A stretch of 64,000 bases of DNA from Glaciecola sp. XM2 (GCF_018595715.1 NZ_JAHEOJ010000021.1:1-64000); one strand, 5' to 3'; shown: positions 18,375-28,431, numbered from the stretch's first letter. Numbers and translations: made by a program. Notes: a model not told the origin generated them from the letters alone.

Positions 18375-19192
18375 GCGTGATATTGAATTGTTTTTTTTGT
18401 TTCTAGGCAGGTCAAAGAGAGGGTGTTTCCCCATACATAACCGGTATCGAGGGCGCGCACGTCTGCTTTGCATCCTGGGGAGGCTGGGACTTGACCGAGT
18501 AGGGATGCCCAATGGCCGAATAGTAGGGTGTGCTTGTCAGTTAGCGACGGGTTTTCAAACATAAACCAAGGCGCCAGGCCGGTTGGAGCGCTACTCGGGT
18601 GACATTTCGTATCAAACTCTAAGGCCATATTTTTTCTGAGATAGCGCATACGAGTGCAGGCATTGACCACAAAGCGGTGCCTATCCATTGTGCTTAGCTT
18701 ACTTGACCATTTGTCTGGCTCATTCCCGTACATATCTTTGAGGAAGTCGGCAGCAAATTCACCTTGCAGAATTGCCTGCACCTCATTTGATAGTGCAATT
18801 GCATCTTTTATTGACCACTTCGGATGAAGGCCAGCGTGGGTGATGAGGGTTTTCTTTGCAGGTTTAACCGCGAGGGGTTTGGTTAAAAGCCAATCGATGA
18901 TGTTAGAAAACTCTTTGCTATCAATAAGGGGCTTTAACTTATCTTGTGCTTTGGGTTTTTTCAGGCCAAAAGCGATTGCGATTAAATGCAGGTCGTGGTT
19001 ACCCAATACGGTTTCAAAGTGTGGGCCTAAATCACGACAAAATGAGAGGGTAGAGAGTGAATCAGGGCCTCGGGCAACGAGGTCCCCCACCGCCCAAAGT
19101 TTGTCGGCTGCTGGGTCAAAGTCTGCTTTTTTTAAGACTCTCTTCAAAGCGCGATAGCAACCTTGAATATCACCTACTACAAAATTTCTCAT
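18371..19192 (-). CDS. apaH: Diadenosine tetraphosphatase (symmetrical)
   Basis: Hydrolyses Ap4A to two ADP and can decap Np4-RNAs. 273 residues of the metallophosphatase superfamily with all signature motifs: GDIQGC (7-12), GDLVARGPDS (about 36-45), GNHD (about 64-67), THAGLHP (about 118-124) and FGHWA near residue 228. Cytosolic. Last gene of the lptD-surA-pdxA-rsmA-apaG-apaH unit, 9 nt after apaG, the same order as in E. coli. Confidence 0.96.
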   Translation of the reverse strand: MRNFVVGDIQGCYRALKRVLKKADFDPAADKLWAVGDLVARGPDSLSTLSFCRDLGPHFETVLGNHDLHLIAIAFGLKKPKAQDKLKPLIDSKEFSNIIDWLLTKPLAVKPAKKTLITHAGLHPKWSIKDAIALSNEVQAILQGEFAADFLKDMYGNEPDKWSSKLSTMDRHRFVVNACTRMRYLRKNMALEFDTKCHPSSAPTGLAPWFMFENPSLTDKHTLLFGHWASLLGQVPASPGCKADVRALDTGYVWGNTLSLTCLETKKTIQYHA

Positions 19193-19201
19193 GGGTGATT
19201 T

Positions 19202-19576
19202 TTAGTGCAAAGCATGGGGAGTAGCGAGCCTAAAAATAGGAATGTTTGCTTGGTATGTTTGCTCGTTTTCAAGCTCAAACGTATAGTGGCCTTGCATATT
19301 ACCCACTTCAGTTTTCATGACCGAGGCGCTGGTATACTGATAAGTTTGGTTGGGTGCAATAGTGGGCTGTTCTCCTACTACACCGTCGCCGCTTACTTCT
19401 ACTTTTTCGCCATCTCCATTAGTGATTAACCAATAACGACTTTTCAGCGTCATAGGCGTTTCGCTTAAATTGGTGATACTAACGGTATAGCTAAACACAA
19501 ACACATCTTGCTGTGCCTTCCTTTGTTTACCAATAAATTTTGTGTCTACCGCGATGTGAATAGGTTCACTCACCAT
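19202..19576 (-). CDS. apaG: ApaG protein (Co2+/Mg2+ efflux-associated, FN3-like fold)
   Basis: Function not firmly known; a small beta-sandwich protein nearly always beside apaH. 124 residues with family signatures [28 protein letters not shown] and MQGHYTFE, ending [11 protein letters not shown]. The ATG at 19576 was chosen because GAGG lies 4 nt before it and the length then matches the usual about 125 residues; upstream ATGs at 19591 and 19585 would add only a few residues. It overlaps the end of rsmA by 11 nt, indicating coupling. Confidence 0.93.
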   Translation of the reverse strand: MVSEPIHIAVDTKFIGKQRKAQQDVFVFSYTVSITNLSETPMTLKSRYWLITNGDGEKVEVSGDGVVGEQPTIAPNQTYQYTSASVMKTEVGNMQGHYTFELENEQTYQANIPIFRLATPHALH

Positions 19577-20369
19577 TTGCCTCATATACATAGTTGGCGA
19601 TGCGAGCGAACTCGACTAACGATAGTGTCTGTGCTCGACGCTCTGCATCAATATCTAATGTATTTAGGCTAGCTTCGCTAATAAGATTTTTCAAGCTATT
19701 GCGAATAGTTTTTCTTCTTTGATTAAATGCCGTCCCTACGGTGAGCTCAAGAGACGATACACTATGCAACTCAACAGGAGGTGTAGCATGTGGGATCAAC
19801 TGGACAACTGCGGAGTCTACTTTTGGCGCCGGCTTAAACGCTGAGGGCGGAACCATGACTACAGGGGTTGCTGCGCAGTAATACTGTGCCATTACCGACA
19901 GTTTTCCATATAGCGAATCACCATCCACTGCACAAAGACGTTTAACCACCTCGAGTTGCAACATAAAGTGCATGTCTTGAATGTGCTCACTGAAGCTAAA
20001 TAGATGAAACATCAACGGAGTTGATATGTTATAGGGCAGATTGCCAAACACTCTTAGTTTGTCATTCTGCGTTAAGCTAGCAAAATCAAACTTCAGCGCG
20101 TCTTGCTCAATTACGTTCAACTTATCTTGAATGAAGGGATGTTCTCTTAATCGTTTTGCTAAATCACGGTCAAGCTCGACCACATGCAAATGCTCAACAA
20201 GATTGGCAACCGGCTCTGTGAGCGCTCCTAGACCAGGACCAATCTCTACTAAGTTTTGACCAGGCTTAGGAGCGATAGCAGTCACTATTTGGTCAATTAC
20301 ATATTCGTCAAATAAGAAGTTTTGACCAAAACGCTTACGCGCGGTATGTCCAAGATGCGTTTTGCTCAA
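19566..20369 (-). CDS. rsmA: 16S rRNA A1518/A1519 N6-dimethyltransferase
   Basis: Dimethylates two adjacent adenines in helix 45 of 16S rRNA (KsgA). 267 residues: [10 protein letters not shown] at the N-terminus, SAM-binding motif [14 protein letters not shown] about 42-54, catalytic NLPYNIST about 114-121, C-terminal helical domain with [13 protein letters not shown]. The start codon is TTG within a TTGA overlap with the pdxA stop, preceded by GAAGAAAAGA; no ATG fits the conserved N-terminus. Translation is therefore probably coupled to pdxA. Confidence 0.95.
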   Translation of the reverse strand: MSKTHLGHTARKRFGQNFLFDEYVIDQIVTAIAPKPGQNLVEIGPGLGALTEPVANLVEHLHVVELDRDLAKRLREHPFIQDKLNVIEQDALKFDFASLTQNDKLRVFGNLPYNISTPLMFHLFSFSEHIQDMHFMLQLEVVKRLCAVDGDSLYGKLSVMAQYYCAATPVVMVPPSAFKPAPKVDSAVVQLIPHATPPVELHSVSSLELTVGTAFNQRRKTIRNSLKNLISEASLNTLDIDAERRAQTLSLVEFARIANYVYEANGE

Positions 20370-21352
20370 AGTCTTTTCTTCGCTAGTTTGATGGCTTTGC
20401 TAATAGCGCGTTTCATACTGCCGGTATCCGCTTGTCCAGTGCCCGCGAGGTCGGCGGCGGTTCCATGGTCAACAGAGGTTCGTATAAACGGCAGTCCAAG
20501 GGTAATATTGACGGAGTTGCCAAAACCTTTGAATTTTAACACCGGTAGCCCTTGGTCATGGTACATCGCTAATACTGCATCGGCCTTATCTAAGTATTTT
20601 GGCTGAAAAATAGTGTCTGCGGGTAAAGGCCCGATGATGTTAAGCCCTTGCGCTCTGAGTATATCGAGGGTAGGCGTAATCACCTGAATTTCTTCTTTGC
20701 CCAAATGGCCATCTTCACCTGCATGAGGATTTAAGCCACATACATAAATTGATGGCTGTGCGATGCCAAACTTTAATTTAAGGTCGGTGTTCATGATGCG
20801 AATGACTTTTTCTATTCGCTCAGGTGTAATTGCTTTGGAGACGTACGCAAGGGGAATATGTGTGGTGGCCAAGCAGACTCTTAGGCCGTCGGTGGCAAGC
20901 ATCATAACGACATCTGCAGTATTCGACTGCTGAGCAAAATACTCAGTGTGACCGCTAAACGAAACACCCGCTTTATTAATAATGCCTTTGTGTACAGGTC
21001 CTGTCACAACCGCATCAAAATTACCTTGCATATTGGCTTCACAAGCCTGGCGCAGTGTTTCTACTACATATTGTCCGTTTGCGCTATCCAATTGACCAGC
21101 AACAACATTGACAGCTGTTGGAATGTGATGAACTATCATTTGTCCGGGTTGTTGCACGTACTCTAGCCCAGGTTCGAAGGTGATAAAATCTACCTGCAAT
21201 CCCAGTTGCGCCGCGCGAGCTTCAAGCATTTTTTGGTCGGCAAAGATAACAAGCTGAGCTTCCCATTGCTGCTGGCTTAAACAAAGCATTAAGTCTGGAC
21301 CAATGCCGGCTGGCTCTCCAGGAGTTACGGCAATCCGTATTGATGCAGACAT
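20366..21352 (-). CDS. pdxA: 4-hydroxythreonine-4-phosphate dehydrogenase
   Basis: NAD-dependent step of the DXP-dependent pyridoxal phosphate pathway, before PdxJ (also in this window). 328 residues: N-terminal [12 protein letters not shown], metal-binding histidines in [19 protein letters not shown] and [13 protein letters not shown]-terminal [15 protein letters not shown]. Cytosolic dimer. It starts 9 nt after surA and overlaps rsmA by 4 nt. Confidence 0.96.
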   Translation of the reverse strand: MSASIRIAVTPGEPAGIGPDLMLCLSQQQWEAQLVIFADQKMLEARAAQLGLQVDFITFEPGLEYVQQPGQMIVHHIPTAVNVVAGQLDSANGQYVVETLRQACEANMQGNFDAVVTGPVHKGIINKAGVSFSGHTEYFAQQSNTADVVMMLATDGLRVCLATTHIPLAYVSKAITPERIEKVIRIMNTDLKLKFGIAQPSIYVCGLNPHAGEDGHLGKEEIQVITPTLDILRAQGLNIIGPLPADTIFQPKYLDKADAVLAMYHDQGLPVLKFKGFGNSVNITLGLPFIRTSVDHGTAADLAGTGQADTGSMKRAISKAIKLAKKRL

Positions 21353-21361
21353 TAATATTCC

Positions 21362-22651
21362 TTAGCTTTCAATAATTTCAATATAGGCTTGGTCGCGCAT
21401 CTCTCTTAACCAGGCATCCGTCTCTTCTTGGAATTTACGATTATAGATAAGTTGATATGCGCGGTCTTCCTTGCGCTTTTCTGTGGCATCATCCATTCGA
21501 CGGTCAATCAGCTGAATTAAGTGCCAACCATGCTGTGAACGAATTGGCATGCTGTATTGGTCTTTGTCGAGTTGTGCAAGTGCTTCTTTAAAGGCAGGCA
21601 CATAAACATTAGGGTCATTCCAACCCAGCTCACCACCACGAAGCGCCGAGCCAGGATCTTCAGAATACTCTTTTGCTAACGCTTCGAAATCTGCTTCACC
21701 TTCTAACAGTTCGGCTCTGAATTCCATAAGCATTTGCTCAGCTTTATTGTCACTTAAAATAATCGATGGCTTAATAAGAATGTGACGAGCGTTGACTTCT
21801 TCAACTCTCACGACTTCAACGCCGCGTGTATCTTGAATTTTGAGGATGTGGAAACCTGCGCCAGACCGAATCGGTCCAATCAGCTCACCACTTTCTTTTC
21901 CCGCAACCACTTCAGCAAATAGTGTTGGCATAGAGTTGATATTCATCCACCCCATGTCCCCGCCATCTAGCGCTTCAGAGCCTGAAGATGATGCGATTGC
22001 TAAGCGCTGAAAGTCAGAACCGTTACCCAATAATTCCAGCACTTTGTCTGCGCGTTCTCTCGCCTCGGTCACTTCATCTGCGTCTGCACTAGACGGAACG
22101 CCTATCAGGATATGTCCTAAACGATACTCTGCTTGCTGTTCCCCTTGCTGGTTAATCATTCCCACTAGCACTTCAACTTCTTGTGGCGTGATGTAAATTC
22201 TGCGTCTTACGTTGGCGCGTCGCACTTCGCCCATTACCAGTTCCTTGCGAATGGACTCTCTGTAAGTTTCGTATGGGATGCCCTGTGAGGCGATTGCCTG
22301 TCTAAATTGCGCAGGTTCAATGCCTTCACTTTGTGCAATGTTTGCAATAGTTTGATCAAGTTGTGGATCGCTGATTTGTATGCCCATGCGTTCCGCCATT
22401 TGCGTTTGCAGATTTTCTAATATTAAACGCTCAATTGCTTGCGTTCTTAGTGCTCTATCAGATGGTAGCGTTTGACCGCTGGTGGCAGCGTCTGACTTCA
22501 CGGTTGTGACAAGCTCATCAATTTCGCTTTCTAATATGACGCCTTGGTCAACGATAACCGATACGCGGTCGAGTAGTTCTTTAGCTTGTAATGAAAAAGC
22601 AACACACCATAGTAAGGTGATTAAACTCAGTTTTTTTAATATGTTATTCAT
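21362..22651 (-). CDS. surA: Periplasmic chaperone / peptidyl-prolyl isomerase SurA
   Basis: Escorts outer membrane proteins, including LptD (encoded just upstream), through the periplasm. 429 residues: signal peptide 1-23 (VAFSLQA|KELLD), N-terminal chaperone domain about 24-170, two parvulin PpiC domains about 175-275 and 285-385 (each with the HILI motif), and the C-terminal helix. The order lptD-surA-pdxA-rsmA is the same as in E. coli. The ribosome binding site is weak, and the gap to lptD is 34 nt. Confidence 0.96.
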   Translation of the reverse strand: MNNILKKLSLITLLWCVAFSLQAKELLDRVSVIVDQGVILESEIDELVTTVKSDAATSGQTLPSDRALRTQAIERLILENLQTQMAERMGIQISDPQLDQTIANIAQSEGIEPAQFRQAIASQGIPYETYRESIRKELVMGEVRRANVRRRIYITPQEVEVLVGMINQQGEQQAEYRLGHILIGVPSSADADEVTEARERADKVLELLGNGSDFQRLAIASSSGSEALDGGDMGWMNINSMPTLFAEVVAGKESGELIGPIRSGAGFHILKIQDTRGVEVVRVEEVNARHILIKPSIILSDNKAEQMLMEFRAELLEGEADFEALAKEYSEDPGSALRGGELGWNDPNVYVPAFKEALAQLDKDQYSMPIRSQHGWHLIQLIDRRMDDATEKRKEDRAYQLIYNRKFQEETDAWLREMRDQAYIEIIES

Positions 22652-22685
22652 AAGTTCTCAAGCATGTAAGGTGTTAATTTAATTA

Positions 22686-24896
22686 TTAATTTAAAACGAA
22701 AGGCTGTCTGTAACCAAAGAGGCCCTGACTTAGCATATCAACTTTACCAGAACCGCTGCCAATACCCTTAAAGACGAATTGTAACGCAATTCCAGAATCA
22801 AATTCATCTATATCCCGAAATCCATCATTATTGAAGCGAGTTGCTAAATGACGCTGCACAGTTAAACGCAATGCCCAACAGCAGCTTTCATATTCAATGC
22901 CAACAAAGCTTTCGGTCGTGCGCGAGCGCTCAAAGTCTCGATAATATCGTCCAACCCAATGCCAATTCTGGCTAATAGGCCAACTTGCAGACACGCCGAA
23001 TTGATCAATTTTCTCACCAGAGAGCTCTCTAATGTAGCGATGGTTCAATTGGATAAGTCTATTTTCGTCTAAACGATATTCTGTCGAGAAACTGCTGCGC
23101 TCGACTTTATTGGTTTGATTTCCAAGTTGAATATCAGAGTGTAAAAACCAATTTTGGTTCACTCTCCAGTCAACTTCTGCTGCAATTGCGGAGCGATTAT
23201 CATCGCGTTGGCTAGATTGTAACTTGGCGTCATCTAAATATAAGATTTGACCGACGCTAGCGACCAGTAGCTCGCGGTTGTTATTATCAATAATGCGAGT
23301 GGTAGCGCCGAGCGTAAATTGGTTATTGTCGTTGATACGATCTAGGCCTGTAAATTCTTGGCCGCGGAAAATATTAGAGAACGTTGTCAGCAATTCAGTG
23401 GTGTCATACAGGCCAATGTTGGATTGGTCTTGATAACTGGTATACAAGTACTGTGCTTTTGGCTCAAACGTGATCATGTATTGATCATTTGCTACGTCCT
23501 GTGGGCGCTCAAATATTAAAGAGCCATACAATCTAGCTTGGCCAAGTGTTCGGTCAACGGTTTCTTCCAACACAGTTGTGCTTGGCTCAACAATGTCTTG
23601 ATTATAGTAAGTATGCAACACACTCACCTGTGCTAGCAGCTCTCCCCAGGCGCGCTGGTAAGGAATACTTAAAGAAGGCTCGACATGTAAGCGAAATGCG
23701 TCGGGCCTCTGATCTAAACGATTATCAAAATACGCCATCTCGGATTTTACATCGAACTCAAGCCAATCATTTAATGCGGTTGAGTAACCCAATTTTGCTT
23801 CAGGTAACGCACGATAGTTATCGTCAAAATTTCCGATGGTGGTGAAATCACGGATAAACATTGAAAAGTCTAGTGAGTCGCTAAAATAGCTAAGGCCTGC
23901 TTGACGATAGAGATGAGTGTCGGCTTGATTATAATAATCGGAGCGCAAGTCGACGATGTAGTTGTTATCGCTAATGTCGCTGATATCTGCGGTAACTGAC
24001 CAGTTTTCGCTAAGTTTACCTTTGTGGCTTAAGCGATAAAAATAGCGAGGCTCATCCAAGTCGGTGTCAATATCGTTGGCTAAATATTCTAATTGAAGTT
24101 CGCCGCTGTGTTGCTCGGTTAAATAACGCCATTCATTTTTGAGTTGTAAACCCCGGTTGGTCATAAACCGCGTGGAAATGGTTGTGTCTATGTTGGGTGC
24201 AATATTCCAATAAAAGGGTTGCTCATATTCTATCCCTGTGCTGCTAGTACTGCCGATTTCTGGAAACAAGAAACCTGTTTGACGTTCGGTGGTAATTGGA
24301 AACGCAAAGTAGGGTAGATAAAATACAGGTACATCTGCGATGTAAAAGCGAGTGTGCTTTGCCTCACCGAAGGGTTTTCCTTTGCGAATCGCAATTTCAG
24401 ATGCTTGTATGCGCCAGTCTTCACCGCCTTTAGGGCAAGTAGTGAAAGATACATCTTCCAAAATGACGCCCTGCTCGGTGGAGATGGATAACAAGTTTGC
24501 CCCACCTCGACCGTTAATGCCTCTGATTTTATAGTCGGTAGATTGCAATTGCAGTAATTCAAGCTCTGCATTTGCCTCTATTCCTAAGCTTTCAACCTGA
24601 AGCAACTCGTCGGTATATATAACATCGCCACTTGCCACGATTGTGCGGCCATTTTCTCTCAGATTTGCGCTGTCTGCTTGAATGATGGAATCTCGAGTTT
24701 TAATCACAACATTGCCTTCGAACACTGCAAGCTCATCTTTGATAATTTGGGCGGCGTCTGAAGTGACTTCTATTGTACCATCAGCAATTTTAGGTGGGGT
24801 AAAATCAAAGCTTTGCACCTCGCAGACAAGCTGTCCGTGTGCATGTGCTGCGCACAAACCTGCGCTTAAAATTAACCCTATTTTTGCTATTTTCAT
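22686..24896 (-). CDS. lptD: LPS-assembly outer membrane protein LptD
   Basis: Beta-barrel translocon that inserts LPS into the outer leaflet with LptE. 736 residues: signal peptide about 1-21, N-terminal OstA/LptA-like beta-jellyroll (about 40-170, GNVVIKTRDSIIQADSAN), then the large barrel domain ending near FGYRQPFVLN. Four cysteines, C25, C154, C672 and C673, match the four that form the two interdomain disulfides in E. coli LptD; DsbC in this window could help isomerise them. First gene of the operon, divergent from djlA. Confidence 0.95.
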   Translation of the reverse strand: MKIAKIGLILSAGLCAAHAHGQLVCEVQSFDFTPPKIADGTIEVTSDAAQIIKDELAVFEGNVVIKTRDSIIQADSANLRENGRTIVASGDVIYTDELLQVESLGIEANAELELLQLQSTDYKIRGINGRGGANLLSISTEQGVILEDVSFTTCPKGGEDWRIQASEIAIRKGKPFGEAKHTRFYIADVPVFYLPYFAFPITTERQTGFLFPEIGSTSSTGIEYEQPFYWNIAPNIDTTISTRFMTNRGLQLKNEWRYLTEQHSGELQLEYLANDIDTDLDEPRYFYRLSHKGKLSENWSVTADISDISDNNYIVDLRSDYYNQADTHLYRQAGLSYFSDSLDFSMFIRDFTTIGNFDDNYRALPEAKLGYSTALNDWLEFDVKSEMAYFDNRLDQRPDAFRLHVEPSLSIPYQRAWGELLAQVSVLHTYYNQDIVEPSTTVLEETVDRTLGQARLYGSLIFERPQDVANDQYMITFEPKAQYLYTSYQDQSNIGLYDTTELLTTFSNIFRGQEFTGLDRINDNNQFTLGATTRIIDNNNRELLVASVGQILYLDDAKLQSSQRDDNRSAIAAEVDWRVNQNWFLHSDIQLGNQTNKVERSSFSTEYRLDENRLIQLNHRYIRELSGEKIDQFGVSASWPISQNWHWVGRYYRDFERSRTTESFVGIEYESCCWALRLTVQRHLATRFNNDGFRDIDEFDSGIALQFVFKGIGSGSGKVDMLSQGLFGYRQPFVLN

Positions 24897-25092
24897 TCAC
24901 ACTTCATGGTTGGAGAGAATATCGAATCAGTGACATTCTGATAGTGCACAGATTTTAAAGGGTAAACAAAGAAAACCCAAGGTTAAAAACATAAAAAGCG
25001 CGAAAAACTCTTATTTAAGGTATTTTTTTATGCAAAACCCTTTAAACTAGCGGTTATCTTTTAATAATTCATTGTTATATCACTAACTGTTT

Positions 25093-25944
25093 ATGGGATA
25101 TTCAGGAAAAATAATTGGTGTCTTAGTGGGCATGGCAATCTTTCGATTACCAGGCGCACTGCTTGGCTTAATTGTCGGTCATCTATTTGATGTTTACTAC
25201 GCCCAAGACTTTTCTCGGCAGGGCGGGTTTGCGCGTTTCTTTTCATCAAAAGAGAATATCCAAAAAGATGCTGTTTTTTTCCATGCCTTGTTTTCAGCCT
25301 TTGGACATGTATGTAAAGCCGACGGCAAAGTCACTTCAGATGAAATTAAAGTTGCCTCCAAATTAATGGATGATATGGGCTTAGCCGGCGACATAAGACT
25401 GGAGGCACAGCAGGCCTTTCGAGAAGGTAAAGAGCGAGATTTTCCGCTTACCGACATGCTAAAAGGGTTTCGCGAACATGCCCATGGAAGAACTGACATC
25501 CTACAAGTTTTCATTGAAATTCTTATTGCTGCGGCATTCGCAGACGGTCGTTTAACCGAGCCTGAAATTCGTATACTACAAAAAGTAGCGCTTGGTCTCG
25601 GTTTTAGTCAAGTTGACTTGCAGTTTATGATCACGCGTTTTGAGGCTGCGCAACGATTTAGGCAGGGAAGCGGGTTTCATCAACGCCAGTCAGGGCAAAA
25701 AAGACAATATAATCAAGAGTATAACAAGGCTAGTGCACTAAACGATGCTTACAAAATATTAGGTGTTAGCGCAAATCAACCTGACATAGAAGTAAAAAGA
25801 GCATATAAAAAGCTCATGGCACAGCATCATCCCGACAAACTTGCATCGAAAGGGTTACCACAACAAGCCCTCGAAATGGCAAATAAGCGCACTCAAGAAA
25901 TTCAGTCTGCGTACGAGCTAATCAAAGAACAGCGCGGCATTTAA
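25093..25944 (+). CDS. djlA: Membrane-anchored DnaJ-like co-chaperone DjlA
   Basis: Type III J-domain protein that stimulates DnaK at the inner membrane. 283 residues: a short N-terminal transmembrane helix about 7-30 containing glycines, a TerB-like helical domain (about 55-190, with ADGKVTSDEI and ADGRLTEPEI repeats), a Gln-rich linker and a C-terminal J domain (about 215-283) with the HPD motif in QHHPDKLASKG. Directly followed by xerD with a 6-nt gap. Confidence 0.94.
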   Translation: MGYSGKIIGVLVGMAIFRLPGALLGLIVGHLFDVYYAQDFSRQGGFARFFSSKENIQKDAVFFHALFSAFGHVCKADGKVTSDEIKVASKLMDDMGLAGDIRLEAQQAFREGKERDFPLTDMLKGFREHAHGRTDILQVFIEILIAAAFADGRLTEPEIRILQKVALGLGFSQVDLQFMITRFEAAQRFRQGSGFHQRQSGQKRQYNQEYNKASALNDAYKILGVSANQPDIEVKRAYKKLMAQHHPDKLASKGLPQQALEMANKRTQEIQSAYELIKEQRGI

Positions 25945-25950
25945 GAGAGC

Positions 25951-26892
25951 ATGTCAACCAAGCAAGGTGCAATTGAAACGAAAGCGAAGGGATCCCTTTG
26001 CGCCGCAAATCTTGCATGCATATCAGCATTTATTGACATGCTGTGGTTAGAGAAGGGGCTGAGTAAAAATACCGCTAGTGCCTATCAAACCGATCTTATG
26101 AAGTTTGCTTTGTACTGCGAATCGATTGGTGTACCTTGCATCCTCGAGTGCACTATAAAACATGTTCAATCTTATCTTTCCAATCGCCTCGAAAAAGGGC
26201 TCTCTCAGCGTTCTACAGCGCGATTTCTAAGCAGTGCGAGAGCGTTTTATCGCTATCAAATTGCATTAGGTACATGTTCAAAAAACCCTATTGATGACGT
26301 AAGTAACCCTAAGTTACCTAGCTATCTACCGGATACCTTATCGGAGCATCAGGTAGATTTACTTCTCGATGCGCCAAACAACAGCGATGCGGTGCAAATG
26401 CGGGATAAGGCCATGCTTGAACTTCTGTATGCAACAGGGTTGCGTGTGAGTGAGTTGGTCAACTTACAAATGCATGAAATTGGCATGTTGCAGGGAGTAA
26501 TAAGAGTGACCGGTAAAGGCGGCAAGGAGCGTCTAGTACCAATGGGTGAGCATGCAAGTGAACACCTTCAGCTCTACTTGAAAAACGCGAGACCCGAGTT
26601 GATGAACACTCCCACAAATACGGTATTTCCCAGCAAGCGGGGGTTGACCATGACCCGTCAGACGTTTTGGCATCGAATAAAGTTTTATGCAAAAGTCGCG
26701 GGGATTCATGCGAAGCTGTCTCCGCATACCCTGCGTCATGCATTTGCAACGCATCTTTTAAATCATGGAGCCGATTTACGCGTAGTGCAAATGTTGTTGG
26801 GGCATTCAGATCTATCTACCACGCAAATTTATACGCATGTCGCCACTCAGCGCTTGCAAATTCTAGTGAAAAAACATCATCCGAGGGGATAG
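25951..26892 (+). CDS. xerD: Site-specific tyrosine recombinase XerD
   Basis: Resolves chromosome dimers at dif together with XerC. 313 residues: N-terminal SAM-like core-binding domain about 25-110, catalytic domain about 125-305 with R in ATGLRVSELV, K in GKGGKERLVP, HTLRHAFATH, GHSDLSTTQIYTH (H and nucleophilic Y). The HHPRG C-terminus and the dsbC gene downstream favour XerD over XerC. The N-terminus is about 15 residues longer than in E. coli; a later start is possible. Confidence 0.93.
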   Translation: MSTKQGAIETKAKGSLCAANLACISAFIDMLWLEKGLSKNTASAYQTDLMKFALYCESIGVPCILECTIKHVQSYLSNRLEKGLSQRSTARFLSSARAFYRYQIALGTCSKNPIDDVSNPKLPSYLPDTLSEHQVDLLLDAPNNSDAVQMRDKAMLELLYATGLRVSELVNLQMHEIGMLQGVIRVTGKGGKERLVPMGEHASEHLQLYLKNARPELMNTPTNTVFPSKRGLTMTRQTFWHRIKFYAKVAGIHAKLSPHTLRHAFATHLLNHGADLRVVQMLLGHSDLSTTQIYTHVATQRLQILVKKHHPRG

Positions 26893-27060
26893 TACGCTAA
26901 GCCCCATATGCCATTTGAGTATGCTCAAACATACATTTAGAAATAAAAATACCTATCTTTTTCATCATAAAAGCGATTTTATTCGTATACTTACACAACA
27001 TCATTCAAAAATTGATTGGCGACAGCCATATTTTTGAAATTATTATCACTAAATTCAGGT

Positions 27061-27077
27061 CATATCGATTCGATATG
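27061..27077. repeat. Inverted repeat upstream of dsbC
   Basis: CATATCG-ATT-CGATATG, perfect 7-bp arms with a 3-nt spacer, ending 19 nt before the dsbC ATG. It could be an operator or a small RNA hairpin close to the ribosome binding site. Confidence 0.4.
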
Positions 27078-27096
27078 TCAATTTTGGAAGTTTTAT

Positions 27097-27831
27097 ATGT
27101 CACAACGATTTACCGCTCGCCGGTTTACAGCCCTCGTCGCAGCTTTTGTTGCATTGATTTTTAGCAGCACTTTATTTGCTCAACAAGACAATGAAGATTT
27201 AGCATTAACGCTTGGCGTGAAATTGCAGCTACGCATTGATTCGGTAGCAAACTCACCAGTACCGGGCTTACTAGAATTGTATACCGATCGTGGTTTGTTC
27301 TATGCCAGTGAAGATGGCGAGTACTTCTTGCAAGCGAGAGTGTACAACGTAGCCGACGGTATAGTTGATGTTACTGAAGAGTCGTTAAAGAAAATGCGCT
27401 TGGATGGTATTGGCCAATTTGCCGATTCTGCGATTGAGTTTACAGCAGAAAATGAGAAGTATGTCATTCATGTCTTTACCGACGCGACATGTGGATATTG
27501 CAGAAAGCTACATAATGAAATTGATCAAATCAACGACTTGGGGATCACCGTGAGATATTTGTCCTTCCCACGCGCTGGGATTAACAGCCAAGTATATTTG
27601 GATGCAGTCTCGATTTGGTGTTCTGAAAATCCACAAGAAGCTATTACAAAAGCTAAAGCCGGTGAACAAGTTGCGGATGCTTCATGCGCAAACAAAGTCT
27701 CTGAGCAATTTAGCTTTGGCCAGAAAATTGGCGTAAATGGCACGCCTAATATCGTACTGCCCGATGGTTCAGTTGTACCTGGTTATCAGCCGGCCAAACA
27801 GCTAGAACTTGCATTGCAGGCGATGAACTAA
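27097..27831 (+). CDS. dsbC: Thiol:disulfide isomerase DsbC
   Basis: Periplasmic homodimeric isomerase correcting wrong disulfides. 244 residues: signal peptide about 1-28 (cleavage LFAQQ), N-terminal dimerisation domain about 30-90, thioredoxin-like domain with active site CGYC (132-135) and the cis-proline loop GTPNIV; a second cysteine pair (WCSEN and ASCANK) matches the structural disulfide. ATG 27097 was chosen for the GGAAG site 7 nt upstream and the signal peptide; the frame is open further upstream. Its stop codon overlaps that of the convergent sortase gene by 2 nt. Confidence 0.95.
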   Translation: MSQRFTARRFTALVAAFVALIFSSTLFAQQDNEDLALTLGVKLQLRIDSVANSPVPGLLELYTDRGLFYASEDGEYFLQARVYNVADGIVDVTEESLKKMRLDGIGQFADSAIEFTAENEKYVIHVFTDATCGYCRKLHNEIDQINDLGITVRYLSFPRAGINSQVYLDAVSIWCSENPQEAITKAKAGEQVADASCANKVSEQFSFGQKIGVNGTPNIVLPDGSVVPGYQPAKQLELALQAMN

Positions 27832-28430
27832 GCTTCTATTAACAGGGCCCTTACCACTAAGCGGTATTTGGATTGTAAAGTGGTACTGTTAAATGGATAA
27901 CACGTTATAAGGGTGAGCGCATCGACCTGCGTTTGCGCTAACACCCCTGTTTGGTCTTGTCGAACAACGAGAACTTCAGAGACTCGATACGATTTTAATT
28001 GATTGATTGTTTCGAGCTTGATGATGTCTCCGGTCTCTATCTTTGCCAACTTCGCAAAATGCGTGTCGTTATGACCTGAAATCACACTATTTCCTTTTTC
28101 ATCAAGTGGTGCGCTTTGACTCAATAAGCTTGGCCCAAATGCTAAGTTTCGGCCGCTTTCCCCGGATAAAATAAACTGCCGTTGCGATTTAAAGTGCAAT
28201 ACGCCAATGACTTCCGTGTCGGCCCAATGCCATGGTGCAACCGGCTTTTTTGTCTGCATTGCTTGCTGCCATGCTTCATGCATCAACCACTGAGCTACAG
28301 CTGCTTTACCTTGAATATACCCGCCTTTTGCAATCAGCAATAAACTCACCACTAGCAATACACAAGGAGCCAAGCGCTGCAGTTGCGCGAGTATGGCGGC
28401 TTTGGAAAACCTCACGTTAACGCTTGTCAT
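27828..28430 (-). CDS. Dedicated proteobacterial (marine-type) sortase
   Basis: Transpeptidase predicted to cleave a C-terminal LPxTA-type signal. 200 residues: N-terminal TM helix about 20-38, then the sortase beta-barrel. The catalytic triad is visible: H120 in SGHNDTHF, C177 in LTLITCYPF, R190 in SKYRLVV. The ATG at 28430 lies 1 nt after the stop of the target gene; another in-frame ATG at 28448 would overlap it. Sortases are rare in Gram-negative bacteria; in this family each enzyme is paired with a single neighbouring substrate. The acceptor nucleophile is unknown. Tail-to-tail with dsbC. Confidence 0.92.
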   Translation of the reverse strand: MTSVNVRFSKAAILAQLQRLAPCVLLVVSLLLIAKGGYIQGKAAVAQWLMHEAWQQAMQTKKPVAPWHWADTEVIGVLHFKSQRQFILSGESGRNLAFGPSLLSQSAPLDEKGNSVISGHNDTHFAKLAKIETGDIIKLETINQLKSYRVSEVLVVRQDQTGVLAQTQVDALTLITCYPFNSTTLQSKYRLVVRALLIEA

Positions 28431-28431
28431 C

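Noticed and set aside
27016-27096. Longer dsbC start
   Set aside because: The extension would hide the signal peptide and include the dyad; ATG 27097 has a good ribosome binding site.
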